64,000 nt of DNA from contig CALXUG010000006.1 in NCBI GenBank assembly GCA_944391625.1, forward strand, positions 33,780-97,779, read 5' to 3'. Made by a program: the position numbers and the translations under genes. The number at the start of each line of letters is the position of its first letter. The first letter of the stretch is position 1. Of this stretch, positions 37,475 through 45,521 are shown one piece after another. This DNA is from an uncultured Clostridia bacterium (GTDB lineage Bacteria; Bacillota; Peptococcia; Peptococcales; Peptococcaceae). The notes beneath the pieces are model-generated. The model saw only the letters and a list, made by a program, of their open reading frames with translations, was not told where the DNA came from and made no database searches.

Positions 37475-38092
37475 ATGGACTGGATTTTAACCGTACTTTG
37501 TTCTTATTTTCTGGGTGCCATTCCTTTTGGTTATATGGTTGGCAAGCTGAGCGGTATTGATATCAGGCAGCATGGCAGTGGTAATGTGGGCTTTACCAAT
37601 GTGTGGCGCACTTTGGGTATTGGCAAAGCCGCTGTAGTTTTGGCTGGTGATTTGGGAAAAGGCTGGCTTTCGGCCTGTATCGGTTTTCAGCTGGCCGGAG
37701 AATTAGGAGCGCTGCTGGGTGGATTATCTGCCATTATTGGACACACTTTAAGTTGCTTTATTCAGTTTAAGGGCGGAAAAGGGGTGGCTACCGGAGCTGG
37801 TGTACTGCTGTATTTTTCTCCGTTGGCTTTATTGATTTGTCTGATTATTTTAGTCATTTTGTGCGTATGCACCCGGTATATGTCGCTGGGCTCTATCTGT
37901 GCGGCTTCTGCCGCACCCATTGTGCTGTTCCTAACTGATGCGCCTTTGCCTTATACTTTGGGGATTGGAGCCGCTGCGGTATATGTGGTATATTTGCATA
38001 TTCCCAATATCAAACGTTTAATGAACGGAACGGAAAATAAATTAGGGCATAAAAACAAACCTAAACTTGAAGGAGATGGAAAGCATGAATAA
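37475..38092 (+). CDS. plsY: Acyl-phosphate:glycerol-3-phosphate acyltransferase
   Basis: PlsY is a membrane enzyme that starts phospholipid synthesis. Signatures are GSGNVGFTNVWRTLG, FKGGKGVATGAGVLL and HIPNIKRLMNGTE. Several hydrophobic helices are present. GAGGAG suggests the ATG at 37475 over the GTG at 37466 that overlaps the der stop, giving 205 residues. gpsA overlaps the end by 8 bases; its product makes the glycerol-3-phosphate used here. Confidence 0.94.
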   Translation: MDWILTVLCSYFLGAIPFGYMVGKLSGIDIRQHGSGNVGFTNVWRTLGIGKAAVVLAGDLGKGWLSACIGFQLAGELGALLGGLSAIIGHTLSCFIQFKGGKGVATGAGVLLYFSPLALLICLIILVILCVCTRYMSLGSICAASAAPIVLFLTDAPLPYTLGIGAAAVYVVYLHIPNIKRLMNGTENKLGHKNKPKLEGDGKHE

Positions 38093-39110
38093 TGTAGCTG
38101 TGTTGGGCTGCGGCAGTTGGGGAACAGCTCTGGCTGTTGTATTAGCCGAAAAAGGGCAGCCGGTGCAGATGTGGTGCCGTCGTTCTGAACAGGCTGATGA
38201 AATGAATCAGCAGCGGGAAAATAAAAAATATTTGCCTGGTGTACACCTGCCGGAAGGTTTATCGGTCACAACTGATCTGGCCGTTGCGCTGGCCGATGTA
38301 GATTATGTGGTGCTGGCAGTACCTTCACAGGCGCTGCGGGAAACGCTGGAAAATGTAAAGACACTGCTCCCTGCCAAAGCAGTGCTGATCAATACTGCCA
38401 AAGGGTTGGAAGTGGGTACCAAGCTGCGGATGAGCCAGGTAGTGGAGCAAGTGATTCCTGATAGTCAGCAGCGTTTTGTTGCGTTGTATGGTCCCAGTCA
38501 TGCAGAGGAAGTAGGACGAGGACTGCCGGCTGCGGTAGTATCCTGTTCGGTCAATGCTGCCACAGCAGAAGCAGTGCAGGATTTATTTATGTCGCCCAAT
38601 TTGCGGGTATATACCAATCATGACTTAATTGGTGTGGAAATTGGCGGCGCTATCAAAAATATTATTGCCATTGCTACCGGTATTGCCATTGGCCTGGGCC
38701 TGGGCGATAATGCGCAGGCAGCGTTGCTGACACGCGGTATGGCAGAAATCTCCCGTCTGGGCATCGCTCTGGGCGCCGATCCGCTGACATTTTCCGGTTT
38801 AACTGGTATTGGCGATCTGGTAGTTACCTGTACCAGCCGTCATAGCCGAAATCATCGCTGCGGGTTGGCTTTGGGCGAAGGTAAAAAACTGGAGCAGATT
38901 TTGCAGGATATGGGCATGGTAGTAGAAGGGGTAAAAACTACAAAAGCCACGATGGAACTGGCCCAAGAACTGCACATTTCCATGCCGATTACCGAAGAAA
39001 TGTATAAAGTATTGTTTGAAGACTTTCCGGTGCAGCAGGCTGTCAGCGAGCTGATGAGCCGTAATAAAAAGAGCGAGCGGGAGCAGGATATGTTGGGCGG
39101 TATACATTAA
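38085..39110 (+). CDS. gpsA: Glycerol-3-phosphate dehydrogenase [NAD(P)+]
   Basis: GpsA reduces dihydroxyacetone phosphate to glycerol-3-phosphate. VLGCGSWGTALAVVLAEKG is the nucleotide-binding motif. GPSHAEEVGRG, GVEIGGAIKNIIAIATGIA (catalytic Lys) and LTGIGDLVVTCTS are all conserved. The ATG at 38085 follows AGGAG and overlaps plsY. 341 residues is normal. Confidence 0.95.
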   Translation: MNNVAVLGCGSWGTALAVVLAEKGQPVQMWCRRSEQADEMNQQRENKKYLPGVHLPEGLSVTTDLAVALADVDYVVLAVPSQALRETLENVKTLLPAKAVLINTAKGLEVGTKLRMSQVVEQVIPDSQQRFVALYGPSHAEEVGRGLPAAVVSCSVNAATAEAVQDLFMSPNLRVYTNHDLIGVEIGGAIKNIIAIATGIAIGLGLGDNAQAALLTRGMAEISRLGIALGADPLTFSGLTGIGDLVVTCTSRHSRNHRCGLALGEGKKLEQILQDMGMVVEGVKTTKATMELAQELHISMPITEEMYKVLFEDFPVQQAVSELMSRNKKSEREQDMLGGIH

Positions 39111-39146
39111 ATCTGAACTGCTACTATATACTATGAGGTGATAGCG

Positions 39147-39491
39147 ATGCGCAGTAATCTGATTGGAAAAGGAATCCGCGCTGTCTGGAATATGAAAAAA
39201 ACTTTGCCGCTGACAGTGCGGTTGATGAAAGATGTGCGGGTAGAACGGCTGAATAAAATTGTGTTTCTATTTGTAACCATCGGATATCTGGTATTTCCTT
39301 ATGATTTCATTTTTGATTTTCCCTTTTTCGGACAATTTGATGATCTGGCTCTGTTAATGTTTATGGTGAACTGGTTTATCAATCGTGCGCCAAAAGCAAT
39401 TTTGGAAGAGTATGGATGGACTGAACAGTCTGATAAAAAAGAAAAGAAGAAAAAAGAGAAGCTCCTTCATCGAAACCAGAAGGAACAATAA
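39147..39491 (+). CDS. DUF1232 (YkvA-like) membrane protein
   Basis: A 114-residue protein with the DUF1232 core FPYDFIFDFPFFGQFDD followed by a hydrophobic segment, at about residues 45-80. The C-terminal tail is very lysine-rich (KKEKKKKEK). TGAGGTG precedes the ATG at 39147. The family has no firm function. It lies between gpsA and an ABC ATPase gene. Confidence 0.75.
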   Translation: MRSNLIGKGIRAVWNMKKTLPLTVRLMKDVRVERLNKIVFLFVTIGYLVFPYDFIFDFPFFGQFDDLALLMFMVNWFINRAPKAILEEYGWTEQSDKKEKKKKEKLLHRNQKEQ

Positions 39492-39506
39492 CAGAAGGTG
39501 AAGAAC

Positions 39507-40277
39507 GTGATTATTGATTTACAAAATGTAAGTTATCGTAAAAACGGAAAAATGATTCTGGATGGTGTCAACTGGCAAGTGGAAGACGGCGAGCATTGGA
39601 TTATTCTTGGGCTGAACGGTTCCGGCAAAACAACCTTGCTGAATTTAATCAACGGCTATATTTTTCCTGTATACGGCGGCAGTGCCAATGTATTGGGCTA
39701 TCAGTTCGGTAATTGCCCAATTGCTGATTTGCGCAAGCACATCGGCTGGATCAGCAATTCACTGGCGCAGAATATTCCGGTCAATGATACACCGCTGGAG
39801 ATTATTTTAAGCGGCAAATTTGCCAGTATCGGTTTGTGGGACAAAGTGTCCGACGAAGATGTCAGCAAAGCGGAAGGCATTATGGAAAAGCTGGGGATTA
39901 TGAAGCTGCGGGATCGTACTTACGGCAGCCTGTCCCAGGGCGAAAAGCAAAAAGTAATCATCGGCCGCGCTCTAATCAGCGATCCAGATATTATCATTTT
40001 TGATGAAGCCTGCAATGGGTTGGACATTTTTGCTAAAAAAGATTTATACAATCTGATTGAAAAACTGGCACAGGACAAAAAAAGTATTTTCTTTGTCACT
40101 CATAACACCGATGAGATTCTGCCGATTTTCAATAAAGCGCTGTTGCTCAAAAATGGGCAAGTCCATTCAAAAGGTGATTTAAAAACAGTTATTCAGCAGG
40201 AAAATCTGCAAGATTTTTACGGTTCCGATGTGGACGTATTTGAACGAAATAATAGATTTTTCATATTCGCCAAATAG
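39507..40277 (+). CDS. ABC transporter ATP-binding protein
   Basis: A 256-residue ATPase with Walker A GLNGSGKTTLL, signature LSQGEKQKVIIGRAL, Walker B IIIFDEACNGLD and a switch His (FFVTHNTDEI). It resembles the YlmA group of stand-alone ATPases. No permease gene is next to it, so the partner is unknown. GTG 39507 is preferred to GTG 39498 because AGAAGG abuts the latter. Confidence 0.85.
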   Translation: MIIDLQNVSYRKNGKMILDGVNWQVEDGEHWIILGLNGSGKTTLLNLINGYIFPVYGGSANVLGYQFGNCPIADLRKHIGWISNSLAQNIPVNDTPLEIILSGKFASIGLWDKVSDEDVSKAEGIMEKLGIMKLRDRTYGSLSQGEKQKVIIGRALISDPDIIIFDEACNGLDIFAKKDLYNLIEKLAQDKKSIFFVTHNTDEILPIFNKALLLKNGQVHSKGDLKTVIQQENLQDFYGSDVDVFERNNRFFIFAK

Positions 40278-40366
40278 ACTATAAAATGGCTGTAACAATT
40301 TATATCCCTCTTACTACACAGAGTAGCAAGGGGGATATTTTTATGAGAACAGCTGACAAATTACGA

Positions 40367-40396
40367 TTGAAAGAGCGTATGTTTGTATGATACAAT
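40367..40396 (+). promoter_or_regulatory. Promoter of the type I toxin mRNA
   Basis: TTGAAA (40367-40372) and TACAAT (40391-40396) with an 18-bp spacer. The predicted start is near 40402, giving a 5' end that begins with the sequence complementary to the mRNA 3' region. Confidence 0.7.
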
Positions 40397-40403
40397 ACAG
40401 CGT

Positions 40404-40450
40404 AGAGAGTGACCATAACGGTAGGCGGTTTTCCTCCCTTTGAGGGGAGG
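40404..40450 (+). promoter_or_regulatory. Structured toxin leader: SD-sequestering hairpin and 5'-3' pairing region
   Basis: CCTCCC (40433-40438) folds onto GGGAGG (40445-40450), covering the purine-rich ribosome site of the toxin ORF. The leader segments 40404-40416 and 40426-40438 are complementary to 40652-40664 (13 bp, one G-U) and 40615-40626 (12 bp with one bulge) in the 3' region. Such long-range closure is typical of type I toxin mRNAs. Confidence 0.7.
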
Positions 40451-40458
40451 GGGTAACT

Positions 40459-40539
40459 ATGACATACGAATTATATGGAGCAATTATCGCAACATTGACA
40501 TTGGTTGTCGCTGTTATCGCCTTGATACGTAAAAAGTAG
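40459..40539 (+). CDS. 26-residue hydrophobic peptide, predicted type I toxin
   Basis: A short frame opens at ATG 40459, six bases after a very strong GGGGAGGGGG site, and encodes 26 residues. The layout is MTYELYG, then a single hydrophobic helix (AIIATLTLVVAVIALI), then RKK. Small membrane peptides with a basic tail are the usual form of TxpA/BsrG/Fst-type toxins. I recognise no exact family. The surrounding promoter, occluded ribosome site, mRNA end-to-end complementarity and convergent antisense RNA all fit a type I toxin. Confidence 0.72.
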   Translation: MTYELYGAIIATLTLVVAVIALIRKK

Positions 40540-40556
40540 CAAGGTTCATCAAGTCA

Positions 40557-40668
40557 TAAAAAATGACTACCCGCCTATACCCTGGAAAGTTGGGCGGATA
40601 GTCCACGAAACCATGGGAGAAAACCGTTTGCTGATGTGTTAGTAGCACATCATGGTTACTCTCTTGAT
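40557..40668 (-). ncRNA. Predicted antisense RNA antitoxin
   Basis: A minus-strand promoter at 40675-40703 would start an RNA near 40668. It ends at an intrinsic terminator whose stem is GACTA-CCCGCC (40565-40575) with GGGCGG-A-TAGTC (40592-40603), followed on the minus strand by TTTTTT (40558-40563). The roughly 110-nt RNA is fully complementary to the toxin mRNA 3' region, downstream of the ORF, as in txpA/RatA and bsrG/SR4. It includes a GATGTG/CACATC hairpin that could act as the pairing loop. Confidence 0.7.
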
Positions 40669-40674
40669 ATTTAT

Positions 40675-40703
40675 ATACTACCATTTAGAAAAATATTCGT
40701 CAA
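40675..40703 (-). promoter_or_regulatory. Promoter of the antisense RNA
   Basis: On the minus strand TTGACG (40698-40703) and TAGTAT (40675-40680) are separated by exactly 17 bp. Confidence 0.7.
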
Positions 40704-40751
40704 GTATCTATGATGATAGTGTAAATTTACTGTAGGAAAGAAAAAGACAGA

Positions 40752-40777
40752 CCGATCCTAAGGTACGATCGTTTTTT
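40752..40777 (+). terminator. Candidate terminator of the toxin mRNA
   Basis: CGATC pairs with GATCG across a 9-base loop, followed by seven T residues. The stem is short, so this is tentative. Confidence 0.45.
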
Positions 40778-40786
40778 TCTGTTGGT

Positions 40787-40834
40787 ATATAACATTAATG
40801 CCCCTGCGTTTACCAGTGTACATTAATGTTATAT
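40787..40834. repeat. Perfect 14-bp inverted repeat
   Basis: ATATAACATTAATG (40787-40800) and CATTAATGTTATAT (40821-40834) are exact inverted copies around a 20-bp centre. There is no T-run, so it is not a standard terminator. It could be an operator or a cruciform. Its function is unknown. Confidence 0.7.
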
Positions 40835-40865
40835 GAATTATAGTTGATAAAATAATGAAGATCAC

Positions 40866-40921
40866 AAAGAGCCAGCCGAATGAAATCTGTTGATTGCCGA
40901 TTTCGTCCAGCTGGTTCTTTT
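40866..40921. terminator. Long hairpin, probable terminator
   Basis: AAAGAGCCAGC pairs with GCTGGTTCTTT (one G-U), and an inner GAAATC/GATTTC pair extends the stem. It is followed by T residues on the plus strand. It may end transcription from both sides. Confidence 0.6.
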
Positions 40922-41049
40922 ATGATTTGCAGTAGCGTACAACTAAGATGTCAAACCAGTTGTTTTATTTCACCAGAGGGTTGTAGGGTGCACCCATTCT
41001 TTGAAAGTTCAACTTGCAAAATTATGATACACTATCTACGGATAGGATA

Positions 41050-42723
41050 TTATTGTACTGCCTCTGTCAGTGCACCCCAGATATTTAGTCCTGTACTGTT
41101 ATCGGTAGGGATAGTGCCCAAACGCCAGATAGAAACGCCTTTTAAGCCCAATAAACGAGCCAATTCTGCCTTGGCAGCTATTGACTGCTGGTTTTCAAAC
41201 CACAGAATATTCTGGGTATTGTCACTGGTATCGGTGTAGACTGCATAAGGATTATAGCTGTAGTTGGGATAGATCACCTGACAGCCAGTAGCCAGACGCG
41301 CTTGCACTGCATCATAGGATGGATGATATGGCTTGTTGTGAATCACAGCGCCATTTTGCAGCTTCCATTGGGCAGTATCCATAGAGAGACCCAGTAACAG
41401 CTTGTCGGCGGAAATGCCACCGTTCAGGCATGCCTGCACAGCAGTATAAACCTGATTGAGCGGCGACAATGGCGTTTTGGTATAGCCCTGAGCCATTTCT
41501 GTTTCTGTCAGCGAAATGGCATCATAATCATAGGCCATCAGAATTACACGGTCTGCAAGTTGTCCAATTGCAGCATAATCGTAGCCATCATAATAGGCAG
41601 AACCGTTCAATACCGGATGAACAGCCACATACAACGGTTTGTTGCCCAAAGCACTGCGCAGTTCTTGCAAAAAGGCAGTGTAATTAGCTTTTTGCCCGGC
41701 GCGCAGGGCTTCAAAATCTACAACAATACCATCAAAGGATACCGTTTGTTGCTCCCGTCCGGTGCTGGATACCGCGGCCGCCATTTGTTGAACAGCCTCA
41801 GCACGCAGCTGTGGATTGGCTAAAATCTGGGACAGCAGACCGTTGGTATCATCAGCATAGACCGATAGTAACGCATTGCCGCCAGTGCTGCGTATATGAT
41901 TTATCGGTTGGGTAAAACCTGCCGGAATATAATATTCATTTTGACTGGCAGCAGTTGTGTTTAACAGTGCATGGCCGTCCTGCAGAGTAAGGCGAGCCCA
42001 ACCAAAACCTGCGCCATCCAGTTGGCTTAAAAAACTGCTCTGAGAAGCAGAAGAGATGGCATAGAACCCAAACAGCTCGTCCAGCTGCTGCTCATTGCTG
42101 TGATATAACCGCACCAGCATAGCGGCTGCCTGCTCTCTGGTGGCAGTGGCATTGGGCGCAAAGGAGGTATCGCTTACACCGCCAGCCAGTCCCAAATCAT
42201 TGGCCAGGGTAATGAACCCTTTTCGTTCAGTTACATCGGAAAAGGGACAAGCAACGCTATTCAACTGGTTGCCTAAATCATAGAACCCCAACGCACCCAC
42301 CATCATTTCTGTCATTTCAGCTCTGGTGATAGGATCATTGGGACGAAAAGCACCTTGGGCAGCAGTCACCTGATGAGCCGCCATAGCATTTAAGGCACTG
42401 TAATACCAGGCATTGGCATCGGTATTGTCAGTATAAGCCTGCGGCGCATCTCCGCTGTATCCTTCCACTTTTGCAATAAAAGCAGCAAACTGAGCACGGG
42501 TGATGGTTTGGCCCAAACCAAACTGGCCATCGCCGATACCGTCAGAAAAACCCAGCGTGCGCAATTCTTCAATGGCAGAAACAGCCCAATGGTCTGCCGG
42601 CACATCGGTAAATGGCTCCGCAGCCTGTGCTGGAACGGCCAGCAGCAAACAGCCGGTTATTGCAACAGCAGATGCTTGCAACGCATGTCGTTTGCAGCGT
42701 GTTAAAAAATTCTGTACATTCAC
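41050..42723 (-). CDS. SLH-domain glycoside hydrolase family 18 protein
   Basis: A 557-residue secreted protein. The signal peptide is residues 1-35, ending AQAAE. Three SLH repeats follow at about 36-215 (FTDVPADHWAVSAIEEL, TRAQFAAFIAK; NAWYYSALNAM, TRAEMTEMMVG; ATREQAAAMLVRLY) and anchor it to the cell envelope. The GH18 catalytic domain covers about 225-557 and contains the DxxDxE motif as FDGIVVDFEAL plus MAYDYDAIS. The predicted role is cleavage of peptidoglycan or chitin-like chains. It starts at GTG after GGAGGGG. SLH anchoring of this kind is common in Negativicutes. Confidence 0.87.
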   Translation of the reverse strand: MNVQNFLTRCKRHALQASAVAITGCLLLAVPAQAAEPFTDVPADHWAVSAIEELRTLGFSDGIGDGQFGLGQTITRAQFAAFIAKVEGYSGDAPQAYTDNTDANAWYYSALNAMAAHQVTAAQGAFRPNDPITRAEMTEMMVGALGFYDLGNQLNSVACPFSDVTERKGFITLANDLGLAGGVSDTSFAPNATATREQAAAMLVRLYHSNEQQLDELFGFYAISSASQSSFLSQLDGAGFGWARLTLQDGHALLNTTAASQNEYYIPAGFTQPINHIRSTGGNALLSVYADDTNGLLSQILANPQLRAEAVQQMAAAVSSTGREQQTVSFDGIVVDFEALRAGQKANYTAFLQELRSALGNKPLYVAVHPVLNGSAYYDGYDYAAIGQLADRVILMAYDYDAISLTETEMAQGYTKTPLSPLNQVYTAVQACLNGGISADKLLLGLSMDTAQWKLQNGAVIHNKPYHPSYDAVQARLATGCQVIYPNYSYNPYAVYTDTSDNTQNILWFENQQSIAAKAELARLLGLKGVSIWRLGTIPTDNSTGLNIWGALTEAVQ

Positions 42724-42800
42724 AAAAATTCCCCTCCCTGATGTATTTTTTACAATAGAATCAGACGATTTTATTATATCATAGTTGTCAAGAATAAAAC

Positions 42801-43328
42801 TTAGAAAACATCACTTAAATCAATTTCAATTTCCGGCATGATAAAGGATTTCATTTTACCATCACAATATTGGCCTGTTTCTCCTGTTACAAAGCAAATC
42901 ACCATGATACACTTTTCCTCCGGTGACACAATCCAATATTCTGGTATCCCCAATGCTTCATAGCGATTCCGTTTTACGAAATAATCACGGCTGATGCTGG
43001 AAGGGCTAACGATTTCAATGGCGATCAATGGTGGTTTTTCATAACGGGTAAGTTCATCTAAGTTTTCATGACAGATTACCATTAAATCGGGAATAAAATT
43101 TTCGCCATGCAATACCAGATCGATTTCCTGGATAGGTTCGCAGTTTTTTCCTTTTAATAGCTTCCTTAACTCGTGATAAATGTTCCCATTAATTCTTTGA
43201 TGTTTTGCTGCCGGTCTTGGCGACATCATCACCATACCGTTAATCAGTTCATAATTCCAGCCTTCTTCTTTTTGCATGGATTCAAATTCTTCCATACTGG
43301 TTCGCAGAAGTTCTTTGATTTCGGTCAT
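42801..43328 (-). CDS. Uma2 family (DUF820) endonuclease-like protein
   Basis: A 175-residue protein with a PD-(D/E)xK-like fold. Signatures include YELINGMVMMSPRPAAKHQRI, split here, FIPDLMVICHENLD and LIAIEIVSPSSISRDYFVKR, which hold the Asp and the ExV catalytic positions. AAAGGAG supports ATG 43328 over the GTG at 43337. The function of the family is not established. It is a single copy in this window. Confidence 0.82.
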   Translation of the reverse strand: MTEIKELLRTSMEEFESMQKEEGWNYELINGMVMMSPRPAAKHQRINGNIYHELRKLLKGKNCEPIQEIDLVLHGENFIPDLMVICHENLDELTRYEKPPLIAIEIVSPSSISRDYFVKRNRYEALGIPEYWIVSPEEKCIMVICFVTGETGQYCDGKMKSFIMPEIEIDLSDVF

Positions 43329-43599
43329 ACGAATCACGCTCCTTTTACCGCATATTATTCAAATGAATCTCTTTTTTCAAAGATAGTAATAAAGGGTATA
43401 ACTTTTGTTTTTATACAGTAATACCATCTTATTAGTTCTTTTCGCTATCGTTCTTTTTTCACCTGCAATTACAAAATTATTGTACGCTTATGAAGGATGG
43501 TTTGTCAATGAAAGTGGGAAGGGGATTGTGATGATGGTACTGTGCAGGGTGACTATAGCATTTCCTCCAATCAGGAGGTATCTGTACAATCCAAACAAG

Positions 43600-43635
43600 A
43601 AAAGCAGTGGTTCTTTGTAAAGAATCACTGCTTTT
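43600..43635 (-). terminator. Terminator of niaR
   Basis: AAAAGCAGTG pairs with CACTGCTTTT, with inner TTCTT/AAGAA pairing. It directly follows the niaR stop on the minus strand and is usable in both directions. Confidence 0.85.
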
Positions 43636-43651
43636 CTGCATAGATAGATTT

Positions 43652-44164
43652 TTATTTTTGTTTGAGCAAATATCCTTTGTCCTGTAAGGCTTTGCCAATT
43701 AAATCTAATATCTGCTCGCTGTCAGCCTCTATGGTGTGGCAATGAATATCAGCGGTTAGATTTTTTAATGGATGGGCTTGTCGGTTTTCTAATGACTGCA
43801 TAAACTCCTGCACCTGACGGCGAGATGATACATACAGGGGTGCTTTTAAATCTCCGTATACGTCATGGTGAATGGACACATCCAGCACAGTGCCTCCTAA
43901 ATCCACAATGGTATTTAATTCATCTTCGATTTGACTGTCGCTGTGCTGCACCTGAATTACACGGGTAAGGGCAGGTGTTTCCTGCAGCAGATATCCTTTG
44001 GTAGTGGACAAAATTTGATATCCTGCTGCCCGCAGGCAAGAGATATCCTGCACAATAATTTGCCGGCTGACCTGACATTGCTGAGATAGTTCGGTGCCGG
44101 ATACAGGCACACCGGCATTTTTTAACAGGCCTACAATGGTTTCACGGCGGTTTTCTGCTGACAT
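43652..44164 (-). CDS. niaR: Nicotinate-responsive NAD biosynthesis repressor NiaR
   Basis: A 170-residue regulator with an HTH_11 domain (about 5-60: RRETIVGLLKNAGVPVSGTEL in parts, VSRQIIVQDISCLRAAG) and a C-terminal 3H domain, named for three conserved His. These are in VSIHHDVYGD, AHPLKNLT and DIHCHTIE. NiaR binds nicotinic acid and represses nad genes. AAAGGAG precedes the ATG. It lies downstream of nadABC on the same strand, but a 469-bp element separates them, so its own promoter must be within or beside that element. Confidence 0.9.
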   Translation of the reverse strand: MSAENRRETIVGLLKNAGVPVSGTELSQQCQVSRQIIVQDISCLRAAGYQILSTTKGYLLQETPALTRVIQVQHSDSQIEDELNTIVDLGGTVLDVSIHHDVYGDLKAPLYVSSRRQVQEFMQSLENRQAHPLKNLTADIHCHTIEADSEQILDLIGKALQDKGYLLKQK

Positions 44165-44192
44165 AGTGGCTTGCTCCTTTCTTTCAGAAAGT

Positions 44193-44661
44193 AATTGTTT
44201 CGTGTGAAAGATTACATGGTCGACTTGACCTATCTTTGCCCATCCCTCAATTTACCCGACCAGAAAAGCGTCGGGCATCTGGACATCAACTTGGTTGTTT
44301 TCCTCGCCACGGACTGCGTCCAGCTCGGATAAAACAATCTGCGTTGCTGACCATCCCAATTCGGAATTTTGGCAAAGGATAGGCCAGCCTTATGTGCGCA
44401 AACCAGGGAGATGTTTTGTTGCCGTTGTCGACATTGAAGCGGACAGTTTGGCTAGCTGTTCCAACCGCGGCGGACGTAGTCCGACTAAGGGGAACAGCGG
44501 TAAAACTGTCTGGTGAAGGAGGGCAGGCAACAAACAGTCTCCCTGACGATGTAACATTGCAAAACAAAATTGTTTCACGTGAAACATAGTTATTAACCAA
44601 ATTTACGGCTAACACAAATAGGAATGAAAGAATTTTAGGCTTTCTTTCACACGAAACAATT
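44193..44661. repeat. 469-bp segment bounded by 19-bp inverted repeats, containing parS
   Basis: AATTGTTTCGTGTGAAAGA at 44193-44211 and its exact reverse complement at 44643-44661 bound a GC-richer stretch between nadC and niaR. Both strands carry open frames of 65-109 codons, but none has a convincing ribosome site or known domain. The ends resemble degenerate parS (13 of 16 positions). It could be a MITE-like insertion or a centromere-like element. No obvious target duplication is seen. Confidence 0.6.
44571..44586. other. parS centromere-like site
   Basis: TGTTTCACGTGAAACA is a perfect 16-bp match to the bacterial parS consensus bound by ParB/Spo0J. parS sites cluster near the replication origin in most species. 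Confidence 0.9.
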
Positions 44662-44666
44662 TTGAA

Positions 44667-45521
44667 TTAAATGGCGTGCATATTTTTCAATGATAAATCC
44701 AAAATAGGGGCGGAGTGGGTCAGCGCACCGCTGGAAACATAGTTGACTCCGGCATCGGCAATGGCAGCAATATTTTCCTTGGTCATATTGCCGGAGCATT
44801 CGGTTTCTGCCCGGCCTGCGATCAGGGCAACGGCTTCTTTCATCTGTTCCACTGTCATATTATCCAGCATAATAATGTCTGCGCCAGCATCCAATGCTTC
44901 TTGCACCATATCCAGATTTTCCACTTCTACTTCAATTTTACGCACAAAAGGAGCATAATTGCGCGCCATAGTAATGGCTTCCGTCACGCCGCCGGCAGCG
45001 CCGATATGATTATCCTTGATCAAAATACCGTCAGATAAATTATAACGGTGGTTGTGTCCGCCGCCTACCCGCACTGCATATTTTTCGAAAATACGCATAT
45101 TGGGCGTGGTTTTGCGGGTATCCAACAGTTTGACAGTAGTACCTTTTAACAAGGCAGCAGTTTTATGGGTGTAGGTAGCAATACCGCTCATGCGCTGTAA
45201 ATAATTCAGTGCAGTGCGTTCTCCGGTCAGCAATACGCGCATGTCGCCTTCTAACAGAGCCAGTTTTTGCCCTTTGGATACGGTGTCGCCATCTTGGCAG
45301 TAGAAGGTGATGCGCACATTGGGATCCAGCAGGTGGAAGGTGCGTTCAAATACAGGCAATCCGGCAATGACACCATCCTGTTTACAGATTAAATCGGCCT
45401 GACCGGGGCAAGCCGCTGGCAAAATAGCATTGGTGGTGACATCTTCGCTGGAGATGTCTTCCCGCAGAGCCTGCAAAATCAGTGGGTCTTGGTTTAAAAG
45501 CTGAGTGATTCTATCATTCAT
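44667..45521 (-). CDS. nadC: Nicotinate-nucleotide pyrophosphorylase (quinolinate phosphoribosyltransferase)
   Basis: NadC turns quinolinate and PRPP into nicotinate mononucleotide. Signatures: LREDISSEDVTTNAI at the N-terminus, LNYLQRMSGIATYT, LDTRKTTPNMR, VRVGGGHNHRYNL and DNMTVEQMKEAV. 284 residues is normal. Its ATG overlaps the nadB stop by 8 bases, which indicates coupled translation in a nadA-nadB-nadC operon. Confidence 0.95.
   Translation of the reverse strand: MNDRITQLLNQDPLILQALREDISSEDVTTNAILPAACPGQADLICKQDGVIAGLPVFERTFHLLDPNVRITFYCQDGDTVSKGQKLALLEGDMRVLLTGERTALNYLQRMSGIATYTHKTAALLKGTTVKLLDTRKTTPNMRIFEKYAVRVGGGHNHRYNLSDGILIKDNHIGAAGGVTEAITMARNYAPFVRKIEVEVENLDMVQEALDAGADIIMLDNMTVEQMKEAVALIAGRAETECSGNMTKENIAAIADAGVNYVSSGALTHSAPILDLSLKNMHAI

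Noticed and set aside
43405..43620. 71-codon plus-strand frame with a hydrophobic start
   Set aside because: It has no ribosome site, it runs into the niaR terminator hairpin, and the tail is low-complexity. It is probably chance.
44286..44615. 109-codon minus-strand frame and 65-73-codon plus-strand frames inside the parS element
   Set aside because: All frames overlap each other in a GC-richer stretch, none has a convincing ribosome site, and no domain is seen. I treat the segment as non-coding.
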